Below are positions 41,801 to 42,750 of a stretch of 64,000 nucleotides of DNA, piece after piece. The stretch comes from Nocardia flavorosea (GTDB taxonomy: Bacteria; Actinomycetota; Actinomycetes; Mycobacteriales; Mycobacteriaceae). Numbering within the stretch: the first letter of the stretch is position 1; each line of letters opens with the position of its first letter. The notes below the pieces were generated by a model. That model searched no databases and was not told where the DNA came from. It was given only the letters and a program-made list of their open reading frames with translations. The stretch covers positions 248,001 to 312,000 of the forward strand of contig NZ_JADLQL010000002.1 in the NCBI RefSeq assembly GCF_015477805.1. The letters run 5' to 3'. The translations under genes were made by a program, and so were the position numbers.

Positions 41801-42223
41801 GGCCTGCAATGCCGGCGCCGCGGGCCCGCTGGCCAACGCAGCCGCGACCTCGGCCGCCAGCAAGGCCAGCGACGAGAGGTACATCAGCTTGGTGTATTCG
41901 ATTTCGGTGCCGGTGTTGTACGCCGAATCGCCGAGCTGCCGGAAGTAATCGGCCAATTTCGGCACCGACTGATCGTTCTCGGAACCGTCACCGGAGATGA
42001 GGCTGTCGAAGGCCTTGATCATCTCCTCGACGCCGTCACCCTCCGGATAGGCGTACAGCGAGGCACGTTTGGCCTCGATGATGTCGGAGACGATATCGTC
42101 GAGTGAATCCCCAGCGCCCCGCCAGTCGCCGCCCAGGGCCCACATCTCGTCTTCGTTGCCTTCGGGCCATTCCACGCCCGCAAGGATTGCGAAATGCTGT
42201 GCCCAGCCGGGGATCTCGATCAT
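11897..42223 (-). CDS. Giant (10,108-residue) CpnT-like multi-domain T7SS effector protein
   Basis: One uninterrupted frame of 30,327 bases, roughly 1.05 MDa. N- to C-terminal layout (approximate residues): CpnT-like leader 1-350; Ser/Gly/Asp/Pro-rich linker 350-820; Tox-PL-like papain fold 830-985; RGEGESS tandem repeat 1128-1183; PD-(D/E)XK-like nuclease 1410-1595; zincin-like copy 1 at 1672-1910; DUF6782-like domain, kinase-like stretch and an unassigned domain 1960-2550; zincin copy 2 at 2600-2830; two decayed DUF6782-like copies 2915-3525; unassigned region; zincin copies 3-6 at 4030-5125; long coiled module A 5280-6240; repeat-rich and coiled region; module B 8450-9340; poly(Pro-Val-Pro) 9707-9751; compact beta-rich end 9980-10108. 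It follows a WXG100-like and a YbaB-like gene and precedes immunity-like genes. There is no signal peptide, so ESX export is likely. The ATG has no good ribosome site; coupling to the gene 15 bases upstream is probable. Function as a polyvalent toxin is inference. Confidence 0.9.
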   Translation of the reverse strand: MIEIPGWAQHFAILAGVEWPEGNEDEMWALGGDWRGAGDSLDDIVSDIIEAKRASLYAYPEGDGVEEMIKAFDSLISGDGSENDQSVPKLADYFRQLGDSAYNTGTEIEYTKLMYLSSLALLAAEVAAALASGPAAPALQAMAVAATRIAVRLLSQRVMQAILRIASNKFMQFVLRHMAIDTILGTLQEVGIQGWQISQGHRPDFDLTQIGVTVVASAAGGAAAGPVGDVIGNALSREGSGVLRQTMDGLITGAGAGLVGGLAGTAAAVPAQFVAIWAETGSFDKAWDQTLDTLPQQFGPLGIVSGATNGMLSGGARGFSHGMSAEFGWGVHSESYQNKWGDRTLMDRINAEVYGSGPRVGSAPGAGSPGGADGSGAGTGFGSSGDGSQTSSPARTPGGPEGNGVTGENNSSSSRSLPPAGSSPAGDNSTAGDSSSNGSSDRGSSSDSPAGTAGGEGAGRADSGTGSSPSDSVDNSGGAQSRGDDSAESDGAGGSTGAAGRSESGAGIADRSGSDEPGGPVAETGSDSSRDRSGNTESTAGQQDTQTGAAQQSADRTPGDGVTGTADRAEGGDRTGVPGTVLGAPVAGPVAAAPMPPAAGAPGATPAPGASPATTGTTPGGSSPAATGSSQAPGSGGDSRAQPGTPGDSRSSSNPGDSGSRARTSDRAGAGDRDRAGAADRAGAGDRVPYPGTEGVRAGHTGVPAHDANDASSADRGQEPAAARLPGDVGDGRIGPEDVLPLPVPADGRGDTAASRDSGTRGSSRDPESHGPRRDTRPGTDPGDSNPDRSPDATDDPDPSPDDPGHLGPSPDDTDDTRPRDPGEPEGTGEPRNRGECARLTLRELREQTGNTRITPPENPVGPRGMDRSDIENALGAKLYDYPAPEQNQEGEPEPRHQAVADELIRQAARMPAELVAAGKGPRALVIDTYAGPVDEHGVGSHAYSMRVVADRFTGEYRIMVSDPTGTPPTRGYPPDAPAEVRKVSATILDGAGRVVPPSGHDARIRPSVEEYLRHNQDDYRANRQGRRETEDQYAARRAAEAADLQSLLDRRRGQVLRLSADRFDEEGPAGLGDILRERANAADRSAEQHRATADDRWDEARRPPKTRVSDRPRDDERTMPDDGTDSSRGEGESSDRGEGESSGRGEGESSGRGEGESSGRGEGESSGRGEGESSGRGEGESSGREEDEPADRGAATQLASEEAEAGGGRDDRGTPTRGDDSGDPDALTPESGADSERDRPEHDGVDGRPDTEPGAARPGETPGDDSYYRDSGGRLHHRNDPPNTYRDNDFRLRDQHGWVPDPLSGGGYRHRAQPGEATPYTPVDPALAEQLAEVSAARLEQQARRDRLAENLTALVVEAGVVAHADLTDLRYLTPNKLAGEIAREEQQVRNDESRSEDDRQERLALLHDLRSHAEQYHDLVRQEVLTSQRLGELGGLAYALDPHLHPGAIQLSPFEGGSSAKNVVDIAVLVPATADSPPKLLVVEAKGVGSTLGGSRISAAQQGSPEYLVRTLGMDKNLATVLTESPDQMRARGIDPDSDTGRALTRAREELLTAHLDGLLQVEYHEVRTAANGDVTVRRFDLTRDGEPVRIELIGGIDNGGRPGDRTVADREQADVGGTRRLPDKPEPGGPATAEQSGPPRDRPGLDPEPADGGGDRDGDDLPIPSSGDEWSRLGLDEIVSTLRERYHFAEIIGFADPADPDIPPLDLTLVRDFARAVDWMMSQFPMLDVRNLRIGPIEERDHARGTATYDLDPSDIARYVTDTITLNERLMRNPGDFYASRQRSEHNFHSPSNSARRPAFSTAVHELGHGLDFAGGMRARGRVEQLLVDYYAERYGHFDPDEFSVWINQLSGYSFTDTGDLNRVEVLADAVLDVALNGAGASEPARIVFGALRREAIDNYYDAFDTGAGVLRPADLGLDSGADSERALPDADPAKPPEERPPAKPGRGRQDSDEGLDPSNTGSPEKFDGGPGEAPPEDPATAAAAERTERIRESLAATPAGQWAEQTLRDNHIRLEYAGDSEPGYDPSRRTLVFDPDPALPDGVQIAAMVHAAIHVETENYRSSNVYLQQRIGESRQEYLDYMLGVEARAHALEIIAVLQLRAAGYDIPELALERAYVDAFDAEHARTAGRTPADRDALANIAGLDALRPLIGDHPFGPGRTYADYYGAAWDSERGIRSFADIVRAAQDSGVVRREEVPTSGPARVERIRYENGRELIRKDFTAADPEDATKEYLAAVAGVALGAPVARTVTAEPGVIYQEIRQGTPAEQKYGHILQDPETLGYADTPAGQALGLLDVVAGNPARGAPDWLSAPNRQPVGFANRTAFTDGSLVPGDIGPFSDHLLRRGADGDVEYRNNRMARSAVDAYIERFAEVRQQFADADHADWHDLGMRRLAELREHALPPLRTDTGPDQRSDVDDYQVVDQYTNRYGSSDRLNGVHATVDSEGALRFQVKRGEGTLNGRGMFQEAMRRLGHLVTEVRGEWSGADELRDNLDTFNRLLGDNPEMTLEEAAAWTHTGKMAREHGYTRVVIDPADLIGARPDYDGAVIRFLRPEPSATRPQGYDDRPEFLGRPDVPRDDSDRGHVDPSDAEWLAAPADRWSGLEPMEVGLRLREVMRELTGNPEFEVYGFGLPELNPTVVQEFARSVVEMWQRYPQVDLRSAGIAEIGTAIASARTERDDVTGEMQTRSITLNAPFARSAERFLEVVHTCAEIGYYNENVLIRPVFGIIAHEFGHAIESVGHREARWVVEYALLQHYAHEVGGPVTEFGHWLRSRLPGYGFHKDGSLFEGEALAEAFAEAELARLLPEPERPALSPVRQLVYDLLLSYVPESPTAAAVSDAGAAPRFERRTAEDLDEPDLLEIPFDESDHPAEGPDHARAEQQRGEELDFVRAGDALWSARPMEPAAAEVLALLSRTQLGRRALAVLLEAGATIRFDADPQGADRPGGFNGRTMEVVVSTAGRDQSAQAGAIVRAAALAEAVQAGRVEVTPARIRELDREAHVSARVAAEAEAFARQAGFHREMSDAGYDHPGGLGIDVIEDLRRREVAQAHRRAVEQAYLESGDAELRAGSDPDPESVHAAGVRALLGNPLFDNPDDPAIGLSGRSEAGSEWDSVQAPSNRTNMREYTPSSAEAARAVERAVRDQAAAARVAERAAAEWDRVAGRLREALGLRPGQESLSRAEVYNELDMRSRLVDDARIKHDIRVLEDLTDRHARAVAYRERLLGDITAAVRRDLAGTLGSGDISPDQVRVHLDESGVLYVVENTGPADSTEHAADVVARAADPDPPVQERSTASQRAEETRSAALKALRAAGDRAVLWEFPRWVTETLQQHDVRIRSSADLDAQTNRPRGERAQTGPAAGYDPITRTVALDPADTPAQHARELIAAARMAEQLADVDVTRERMGLPRDEYVHVMLDRLADAYAMSFRLLVDPHRDTEKSELTDPLAKTYADAFKDAYRLAEKAYGNRRVLGGSYSYFYMAAHRAGFRAVLDHLDTRGPLIDGSTHSEVLAASWDRAHGVAPALAADPPAPRPRPGDNPRDQALRALGLAEEIESQRMLRDLGRFVPVGPAERAYTDAYDKALARAWRDRRPGAEAPERVAYEAGVDALKGYLRKTGLAEAEIAMDVVRAVHSDDRGKWGIPKAGRSDTDTPEPETSARPEDDGDVARRALDRIVAHHPGRNTTGDESERLTDRVARYPGSTGHGRPWLRVVAAPGDHLAALMELAVAHPEYSNVLWDGSHALDYRTAELGPDGEPKSVHISSAEAEGRFRHPDAFEAVDLMLDSYLRFRQAGQTALGFNDWMKQLGPDAFYTKADDRAARRPGWHRAGTLRTEFVHRGHQRVLAEGIAPDAPHPAAVAHRMHTRQIMLSDATPAPSHHRLEIIKFGVSHVSVMLEPDGRGGWRVPAPVGTGGSSQTFARYFQGMSEATPESLAARIAGVLNDPAAELNSRGKPRGRLSRAVGRLSFRSGRDPEAIAPVDDPGYFGRDGAAPDRASPSDDSKTALSSIENALDNRSDAQRLGAPDDDWSGLAPVDVGLRLREVMRELTGDHGFEVYGFGLPELNAVVVQEFARSIVDMSRRYPQVDLRSVGIGHLGDAIAVNKPVTDPVTGLVRADSIALDAAYAASADRLLQKLHSGVADNEYNRNTLIRPAYAVGVHEFGHAVDYAGGRAARPALDRALRRYFSDNAGGDPAAYPKWLRDTLTGYSLRPDGRIDQAEALAEAFSEVEMARLVTGRERPEVSEPRMLIYDLLRHHLDVPLQDRGPVAGVPGDSLDHLRPGDPVDSGVPGRDSGDDEWSKLTLAEIGDRLRDHVRAVTGNPDFEVRGFDWVPSPDAGLRRSMDGDSGRRRETMDMAQVREFSRAVADSASGHPGIALRGVEVLPGQLSHSAAIDAVDGSLRLVSGWSYSTERGDLGSTYRNTARVVAATINRRTGRLAEELVGEALAAHYSYNRLGEQHRLAFTDWMQSTFDIFGTESVGRRVGVKPETLLVDAFAEVMVRGRDRAGQHFALLHDLLVAQDGVEPRATGFDPDVGLHRLVMAERAEWALGAPYNDEWSALTPGEVGQKLQSDLREILGKPDLAVFGFDSPGLHPVIVRENARALTDMARRYPMADIHSVGFGYGYHLALTLPAPDTETGARRGAQITFDERSAKSIGSFAMEPISIEYYYARNSGAQTRPVYTNAVQQWARALDIAGRKSARKLVDNALRVHYFGQNLGDATDEGYTNWLKSEFSGHAFETTSGELEPIWALEEAFDQVVTHGRDTAGAHMVRLHDLLVRAADRNSPSAVLGRMWDQIRFARVGLETAAYEAMWRVFDKPAPADPELGERPPAEPAREPDYGTAPENTPDTHDDTAPRDVPDHGTAPEEAAPVPDDVHDDAELLGVPDQDEWSGLWPMEVGERLRDHMRDATGNPDFQVFGFDIPDLNHEIIREFARAVSDMYRDFPQADIRSTGIGQVRTGVLADAGPAFDNESATFYTGDITLNREHATDPEDFVGRVRESVGNDQFSPTMLRRPVYAVTVHEYGHALDHAGGLRAGGGAQNHLLQRAAADPDADFGEWLGQLSGYSLDDGLLRGDEAVAEAFAEYLMGGTDRASRDAAAVRPVRELFELLIRHAENETGIAAPGGPPERGRMDAGRGSEKGDTDPPGPEASAGGGAKKPPAGPPDSAASPEDPGDGRSPDDGSGEQDGPITPDAVVFPLVLDIGGERIPFYLVPDGPGRWRLVPQSEMQIAPRSETRDDPEKGLRSAEPERPLPAKIRREIEAIRRMWPYREEQVKYPSGSGWDSRGQAAIADGVGGIPDIANPAPPPPAPPPPTPDHPVMGPAPEAGPPDPTLLRIAQQTPVWIRNREHIPLFGRLSARMRDTAGEFLPMYSDDSGTEYQPWLTDGDLDDARDQLLELLDLDRITPEAALRDLLAVAGRPDADPGQQQQILADLRERGLISDEEAAGLADALAAERERGPELPVGPPPEGESLTDAARRLLAVDLPDDSPDTLARVIDEQQYRVARAAGAIEGLAAAVRRYLVEQTLPYTMQDPPPAADTERGLPRTDPPGELDWPPRRAEDADDDLDGFFDDDGFFDEDVPASERPRRFAAPDPAGRAVPFLDEVSFIDQNPMGRLLIEILAAFGHEPGLLASTVVENGADQLPMWGDAHELGRDQGLRRFFENALRRDQIRDELASWAAMRDLSLQDLLADPEGLVDRLRAENVARSQRVAEFADAVRRTHSEPELGEPVGELLNRQVVRIAGGDGQPDRLVVADGPRDRNQVLADALAADPTLQRQLDSGELVLDYRTARRDWTGESVLDPAAVPPMRYLRETIAGRDLEVLLVRGDDGEWHQYTGSADAHRAALGEQAPRPARQIAADIAAALHELGIGPDAVFADNLRRTVADLLLDNAVRAVQVEALADFIRSATDIEFFNELTDARSQLAERLGLNLAPDPHAPERTATPNTVADRMADRGQRRALQGQQFGDLAEYAKRLREFDAAAVDAARNRLAERLVSDEMARKMATVTAAERAGVDRHVAALLRPRYLEMPDGTLKIAVDVREIDPRKLFQLVRRSERDGQGGPVRDALAEFVTALFGIDPYTDVPAGDRTADPRIADGRFPMHDRDAMGGLRGLIADAVRAVDADDFAQAVADAAGRPDSHRIPDDDPDQRPTPNRDWARLVGVDLTDAGDAKFVEIYEAYRDGRIENHEGLAPVELAAELDKLRREVRDRAERILSLLRLFDEYARNARPDVSGAEPGRLVDESGQPPHGPEGPGSPGPDRGLPPQPGPESGGIPSQPGPETGDTPSRSERESTETPPQPGPEISETPPQPGLENAEVLSRADVEGTVPSNPGPEIAESPPQSQPKGGGAPAQSGSDGGAGGRKPPVAPPAADGDPDDGADPGGRSENAPPAAPLPETHAELMDWIELRRAEIAVDAAADEAAWARRRAADHPDDHLLQFRAEQAERQLGYARDRLDRVRLGQADSVAWRARMEAESLRFLADIDPGNWLAEQRAVLAEWVARMAQDRSRWLQQMLGGPDGGTPPGPAAGPDDSRPDDGGPDADSGPDDSRPDDGGPDAGSDPEAQPSPQPADPPVGWAVPRDSLPEPPAGPGSEPERAGGEANAVQRVPAADAAAELSRFSGEQLPAVGEGPRSAGDEPEEVPPGPEDNRNELVPASEKPRPGSDEPEPTAEKLESVGRDPESAGAKPESVGQEPESAGAKPESVGQESESAGAKPESVGQEPESAGAKPESVGQESESAGAKPESDGDERGAGGPEPGDAPDPEGPQPIPGNERPQTGDGRLKPADAESVDEGKKPETERHEPEPVGPAAEGDPVGGPQAERDSSQDSDDLLAEALTDAIRRRDALTARIAEFASALHTAVAPGAFEPERIEATVRDLRGRDLDTEDTRLVDEITELMPQLIRADTEVRNLAGRIEYDRLQRERQGLVREREFLRAKITDRARNLGLEHPAGWTALGPDAREQIILRLDEETGYDTVEYDGGIDEGPRRDRSPVAEQVRQHRRELLRKLIRQTTEFDELGARLRELDEQISGSERDQDYFDRPRPEEVATELERLARERAAELQRIKPRRVMRDDLAGRLGLVDENDELTTSFLEPGELDAVMRALRDGAYREFGEGRLRPSHYQRRLLQIDALADAADDVNRAHNRIGRLQDDMARVAGVWRGLVEAEGGRMVTGRVGLVDGDEPRIIVFGPRPDPANPRADHDAAFYDAVLNNSAVAQALVRPETTVQYRRVLVDREDNWRVDDSMAAPEVERLSTGWVAGRRLDMTRWRDSEGNWHPVDPTRPDWVTNRDGSELPKKYSQKDLPDGVSGWASEDVINDITLLVDDVPAMPKDVSLPGSAALPTHKIPESTFPVNAPMAPTQYDTSGIDPNAIFGQHWGADAYNVMRLVLMAALVPKHPAVKAWIQRHPEIGRWVQARPWLQKLPPFGTVFRGYEWFAPPETDVQPMHRRWQEYEHLPASALNEVPEGLRREWEREAELWAEVQRWADEQYDHFLKDPGDLDRIAGGIEEYRRDQQRAAAREFVDLVRRRLVEELGGIEPLGDIPAQLARIEAAVDRVAEEVADRFVDDDAEMVRNTVDQARELLLGVVDPADIVPGADPDEIVRAVDPGEIADRLVGRMRDDVAQFTPDELEQIRNHLMGDVHWVRDPDDPTGQLIQRPMDRLADIAEAWHRLRNGNPLPADFVLLQDALAEAQYLIDNPGATWQAANTYAIGQGYHWDAQRPPLTDWRAGRRYALFPVQPDPAYLPPPVRDTAAPKPLPAAGGDTRELPDAPELPARDGDTLELPAVEGPGRSGPEGGDTLVWPVGPVSPGRDGDSPELPVVEQTGAPGPAVGDTRELPDAPELPARDGDTLELPTVEEPDRSGPEGGDTLVWPVEPVSPGRDGETHELPSAAETGEQSSAISGVEPALRPQDPGSRDPEDPDDTGGPKPGGAGAPPTRGPGGRPPVPAGDGAEPPGDNGAAPPPPPDEPGGPDDPGGPGAPPPVGPGSSAHRTGNPMRDLLAFLRDQADQPAQRTAQPLTGPAADHARRLAELLDSTAVFGELRAPLAALAELAEIARARGFLDDLGNGPRMRHPGDFADLTVDERYGDEQYWQHEADPELAAGIRAELRPAGLPVAEPQLPPGRADGGLEARPPVSPDAAQPGRDSDSTPVEPADGDPGAPVEPGTAAPVNSADPGRTAEPATPARPESAAESTPSSAVDRPEQAGADGRGVLESETRPGTGVPHAEPVAVTADRLAHRLGLDDAALTPDRLAATVADQRYRILMRAAAVEALAAAQARLDAATDPAGRAARQNTRDIWAGLLGIDPAELNRDPGTALDRARTEAVRAADALAALADAIQAARLEPESGSEPPAAGETRRYNIALDGEYVPARLVADDDHGWRVAHAERSAAPEPAERAVEPAAPARRKSRLRRLWEWVTGAYVGEMPKYPSGSGIDSAGQSVLADMAGLPLRKTEDPTPGVPGDEYEVLQTKFSPVRILKETAELWKKRELLPFVRRFTSRVADQSIDIPPPRDENGDEYRYWLDEADPELVRRELGVELDDLKRQAAGTDRALPAPEAIPEAPARAGPDGEVVPRSAGEIADWIHELAEADAQRAAQAAVLAEMAREFGVDPVDPTPENVRRVHDLIRYQQARRIGALTGLADAARRYNAEDADIAYGDDASFFDTNPLARFLREVDVAYGEPSRAPEWLPELLRRRWPERQSLLGWAGVSNGSEPMREWGDLFDSDQPGRDDGTRRYLERALRRDQIRDERAVWAQVLGDIDLNTLGPDQLADVLAAQLDRIQQAADRVDEFGRRAAEFLRHDAEVEELTGLIGDMAGQEWVLAAGGVMFGDPPGIGLLPPGQPGGPLRLAVLDGRLEHDRVLADALARHPDLADAVNNGDLDVLYKVTHVSPGDPLPDGGYGPERIIVADAGTPRVRHLTEQIEGRRLDVTLVDDGDGWRIVPDEPDPGGPRPADRTPAEIDSGMRELALRLGIADDDLADPRRLAEELSGLRDANEIRAAQLEAIIDHARTAWDVDTYHEVAQARGNLAHRADPDGAAPVTAQRAARIIADPATPGARRIQQIAGMLDYAKALAALDQTAVDAATARLMRRLDARTDTVAVTDPGRIDAGIRDLVYRTYAHADLVDALTDYLSALADIDIFDPAVHGDRAVDPRVGRAEIPVHHRAVRHLVDLIADLRHLADAPQRMGLLDAESDLLPAGELGAGPDFARTIGVYLPPADLARWDDVLDRFRRGELSEDGPEVVAVRAELQRWNRVYEIYRDGRLDKDERLTPAELAAVQAELRGEVTRRAGDIDALAELAGQAARQDEARLVAERERAELAVERARAVLPPPHRDLPVDEADLASHTALDRRLEELRGRTTRVDEQEAYQRRLTEYEEAARRVIDAETELGRRTAELERLADGGPSPTADPELEGTGPRELPPAHSCPAEQPRRGPEPSPDDRPETRMRTPGGADSVTGAQPDETGRVHGERDGAPSGEQGFPAGDGPRPQPDQGPAGESVQQDVPGPVSGDRSRWLSSPNSGADAVRPGETGPRAGARGNVRPDGAEPVVGERGGAQPGEADSPAPGDRGRSQPNPSPEGEPEQPEAGTDEPGSATRPGEPGGGSNARADRGGNGDPDRPDEDGTGNRRPLPPPPRGSSLRSHIPHPPHEWDPDFPPLFRNERRPWPVPLPDIPEPPVPPVPPVPPVPPVPPVPPVPPVPPVPPVPPVPPVPPVPPVPPVPPEPSTPVPPVPPIPPEPPTPPEPPTLPTPPVFPVPPEPPVSPIPPAIPESPPVPPEHPASSETPVPPVPPSRPEQPEQPGSPAPPIPPGPMPPPDPGPPRYPGQSPVPALPEWPVSPHVPAPPQGSPPDYPRAEPTEPPLSAYPAAPDQVRPPAHPYPPGHPPGGSPLPGAPGGSASADQYPPGGQVPPGMPYPPGMPPGPSGGAPQNPRTGYRGHRGVPPGGGSAGVAEGPLVVRPFAGFGVPSEFDPYTGALQAAPTNQGRVSGLYGEIAGVPVILYRLHGRLALRIGTHTIDLDDQVIAELDTVAYRTTRFTLFQGATRLGELTYRSLPEELDFAAYLRDVLADPQRRARVFGE
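12971..13105 (-). repeat. 9-base tandem repeat, 15 units (Val-Pro-Pro tract)
   Basis: Fifteen 9-base units with variation mainly in the wobble base encode an uninterrupted (V-P-P)n tract at residues about 9707-9751, flanked by more degenerate Pro/Val/Glu triplets on both sides. It would form a stiff polyproline II rod separating the last coiled module from the C-terminal domain. Confidence 0.92.
14190..16880 (-). repeat. Long duplicated module B of the giant protein (about 900 residues)
   Basis: Residues about 8450-9340. Landmarks shared with module A are Y-P-S-G-S-G-I-D-S-A-G-Q, R-R-D-Q-I-R-D-E, V-L-A-D-A-L, R-R-L-D-V-T-L, and Y-R-D-G-R-L-D-K-D-E-R-L-T-P-A-E-L-A. The two modules are diverged, so this is an old duplication. 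A partial third relative lies near 20320-20670. Confidence 0.7.
18495..18880 (-). repeat. 210-base imperfect tandem repeat, 2 units (GDT-ELP family)
   Basis: Two 70-residue units (residues about 7782-7910) contain the sub-motifs G-D-T-R-E-L-P, G-D-T-L-E-L-P and G-D-T-L-V-W-P. Matching landmarks at 18602 and 18812 lie exactly 210 bases apart. Each unit is built of shorter G-D-(T/S)-x-E-L-P elements, so the repeat is hierarchical. Confidence 0.8.
21939..22148 (-). repeat. 42-base tandem repeat, 5 units (ESAGAKP-ESVGQEP)
   Basis: Five 42-base units encode 14-residue repeats combining E-S-A-G-A-K-P with E-S-V-G-Q-E-(P/S) (residues about 6693-6762). Alternate units differ at the same site (E-P versus E-S), suggesting expansion of a two-unit block. 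It is a flexible Glu/Pro/Ser linker. Confidence 0.9.
23495..26375 (-). repeat. Long duplicated module A of the giant protein (about 960 residues)
   Basis: Residues about 5283-6243. It starts with Y-P-S-G-S-G-W-D-S-R-G-Q, contains R-R-D-Q-I-R-D-E and V-L-A-D-A-L, and ends with Y-R-D-G-R-I-E-N-H-E-G-L-A-P-V-E-L-A. The same landmarks in the same order occur in module B (14190-16880). It is largely helical with coiled-coil potential and has no recognised enzyme motif. Confidence 0.7.
26845..27540 (-). other. Domain: zincin-like copy 6 (HEYGH intact)
   Basis: Residues about 4895-5125. E-W-S-G-L-W-P-M-E-V-G opens the copy. H5031-E-Y-G-H5035 is followed by A-L-D-H-A-G-G and E-A-V-A-E-A-F-A-E. It is the last copy before the long coiled modules. 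Confidence 0.75.
27860..28545 (-). other. Domain: zincin-like copy 5, zinc motif lost
   Basis: Residues about 4560-4790. E-W-S-A-L-T-P-G-E-V-G opens the copy. The motif position reads V-Q-Q-W-A-R-A-L-D-I-A-G, so both His and Glu are replaced while the flanking L-D-I-A-G is kept. The third-ligand segment reads E-E-A-F-D-Q. Confidence 0.65.
28638..29322 (-). other. Domain: zincin-like copy 4, zinc motif lost
   Basis: Residues about 4300-4530. E-W-S-K-L-T-L-A-E-I-G opens the copy and A-F-A-E-V closes it, but the HExxH position (around residue 4437) reads T-I-N-R-R-T-G-R. An insertion of Arg/Asp-rich sequence also occurs in its first half. It is therefore a non-catalytic or regulatory copy. Confidence 0.65.
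29425..30135 (-). other. Domain: zincin-like copy 3 (HEFGH intact)
   Basis: Residues about 4030-4265, starting D-W-S-G-L-A-P-V-D-V-G. H4166-E-F-G-H4170 is followed by A-V-D-Y-A-G-G and then A-L-A-E-A-F-S-E. It is nearly collinear with copy 2, including V-Y-G-F-G-L-P-E-L-N. Confidence 0.75.
33720..34425 (-). other. Domain: zincin-like copy 2 (HEFGH intact)
   Basis: Residues about 2600-2830. It starts with R-W-S-G-L-E-P-M-E-V-G, has V-Y-G-F-G-L-P-E-L-N, then H2736-E-F-G-H2740 and A-L-A-E-A-F-A-E, where a Glu is a likely third zinc ligand. It is closest to copy 3, about 1,430 residues away. Confidence 0.75.
35690..36240 (-). other. Domain: DUF6782-like putative metallopeptidase, copy 1 (H-A-A-I-H)
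   Basis: Residues about 1995-2175. The strand L-V-F-D-P-D-P and the helix M-V-H-A-A-I-H-V-E keep both histidines of a zincin motif but have Ala where the catalytic Glu should be. It ends with A-A-W-D-S-E-R-G. Two more diverged copies follow at 32920-33480 and 31650-32240, where even the histidines are gone. Confidence 0.5.
36490..37210 (-). other. Domain: zincin-like copy 1 (HELGH intact)
   Basis: Residues about 1672-1910, opening with the shared E-W-S-x-L motif. The zinc motif is H1808-E-L-G-H1812 followed by G-L-D-F-A-G-G. The downstream segment that should supply the third ligand reads V-E-V-L-A-D-A-V, less typical than the other intact copies (AEAFAE). Confidence 0.72.
37430..37999 (-). 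other. Domain: PD-(D/E)XK (restriction-endonuclease-like) nuclease candidate
   Basis: Residues about 1410-1595. D1467 (in N-V-V-D-I-A-V-L) and the E1486-A-K1488 motif (in L-L-V-V-E-A-K-G) form the D-x18-E-x-K pattern of the restriction-endonuclease fold, with the two core strands visible around them. Such domains are common toxin warheads and DNA-damaging effectors. No partner methylase is nearby. Confidence 0.62.
38676..38843 (-). repeat. 24-base tandem repeat, 7 units (RGEGESS)
   Basis: Seven nearly identical 24-base units encode R-G-E-G-E-S-S-(G/D) in the giant gene (residues about 1128-1183), followed by a degenerate eighth unit. The near-identity at the DNA level indicates recent expansion by slippage or unequal recombination. 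It forms a flexible charged linker between the Tox-PL-like and nuclease-like regions. Confidence 0.9.
39269..39736 (-). other. Domain: papain-fold / Tox-PL-like (glutamine-deamidase-type) domain
   Basis: Residues about 830-985. Candidate catalytic residues are C837 (in G-E-C-A-R-L-T), H942 (in G-S-H-A-Y-S-M) and D963 (in V-S-D-P-T-G), in the order and spacing of papain-like toxin deamidases (Cys helix, His strand, Asp/Asn strand). The Cys is followed by a Leu-rich helix, as in that fold. Deamidase versus protease activity cannot be told from sequence. Confidence 0.6.
41174..42223 (-). other. Domain: CpnT-like N-terminal (WXG100-like) export domain of the giant protein
   Basis: Residues 1-350. 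The start P-G-W-A-Q-H-F then W-P-E-G-N-E-D-E-M-W-A-L-G-G-D-W-R is the signature of the N-terminal domain of CpnT-like proteins, which carries long helices and leads toxins through ESX-dependent export in mycobacteria. A Gly/Ala-rich helical region with several hydrophobic stretches follows (about 120-300). This is the main sequence reason for calling the protein a T7SS effector. Confidence 0.82.
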
Positions 42224-42238
42224 GGAGGACTGCTCGGA

Positions 42239-42733
42239 TCACCAGCTGGAATCGGTGACCGAGCCGCCGCGTCCGCTACCGTCCGCACCGGCGAGCGGCA
42301 GGCCGCTGCCGTCGGGCACATCCCGGATGTGCGCATTGTCCGGCCGCGTGGTCGAGGCCGGGATCACGCCCGGAATTTCCATCTCTTCCATGCCCTCGAC
42401 GAGATCGGAGAGTTTGGGCAGCCGGGCCTTCTGGGTTTCCAGCGGCGCCATCAGATCGGTGGTCTTCTCGGCGACCTGTTTGCAGGCCCGCTGGGTGGCC
42501 TCGATGATCGCTTTCGCCAGGTCGGAATAGTTCAATTCGTCGATATCGTCGGCGAATTTCACATCGACCACCACATTGTCGGCATTCACCGTGACGCGGA
42601 CCTTCTTCCCGCGCGCTGTGCCGGTGGCGGTGAGTTCGGCACGCTGCTGCTGGATCCGGGCGAGGGTGCGCATCTGCTCCCGCACACCGCCCATGATCGC
42701 GGCGAAATCGGCTTTGGCCTGTTCGTTGGTCAT
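42239..42733 (-). CDS. YbaB/EbfC-family protein preceding the giant gene
   Basis: 164 residues. The first 100 form a YbaB-like unit: helix with M-R-T-L-A-R-I-Q-Q-Q-R-A, strands V-R-V-T-V-N-A-D-N-V-V-V-D-V-K-F, then helices with L-N-Y-S-D-L-A-K-A-I. A C-terminal Pro/Gly/Asp-rich tail (125-164) is an addition to the usual 100-residue family length. It lies 17 bases after a WXG100-like gene and 15 bases before the giant gene, so the three are probably one translation-coupled unit. YbaB-like proteins next to T7SS effectors are common in this group; a chaperone or adaptor role is inferred, not shown. Confidence 0.8.
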   Translation of the reverse strand: MTNEQAKADFAAIMGGVREQMRTLARIQQQRAELTATGTARGKKVRVTVNADNVVVDVKFADDIDELNYSDLAKAIIEATQRACKQVAEKTTDLMAPLETQKARLPKLSDLVEGMEEMEIPGVIPASTTRPDNAHIRDVPDGSGLPLAGADGSGRGGSVTDSSW

Positions 42734-42750
42734 CGTCGCGCAGGGCCCGG

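Noticed and set aside
11897..42223. The giant frame as an assembly fusion of several genes
   Set aside because: Codon pattern and frame are continuous, the linkers are compatible with one chain, and no internal ribosome site plus start at domain boundaries is evident. It stays a point to confirm experimentally but is not the preferred reading.
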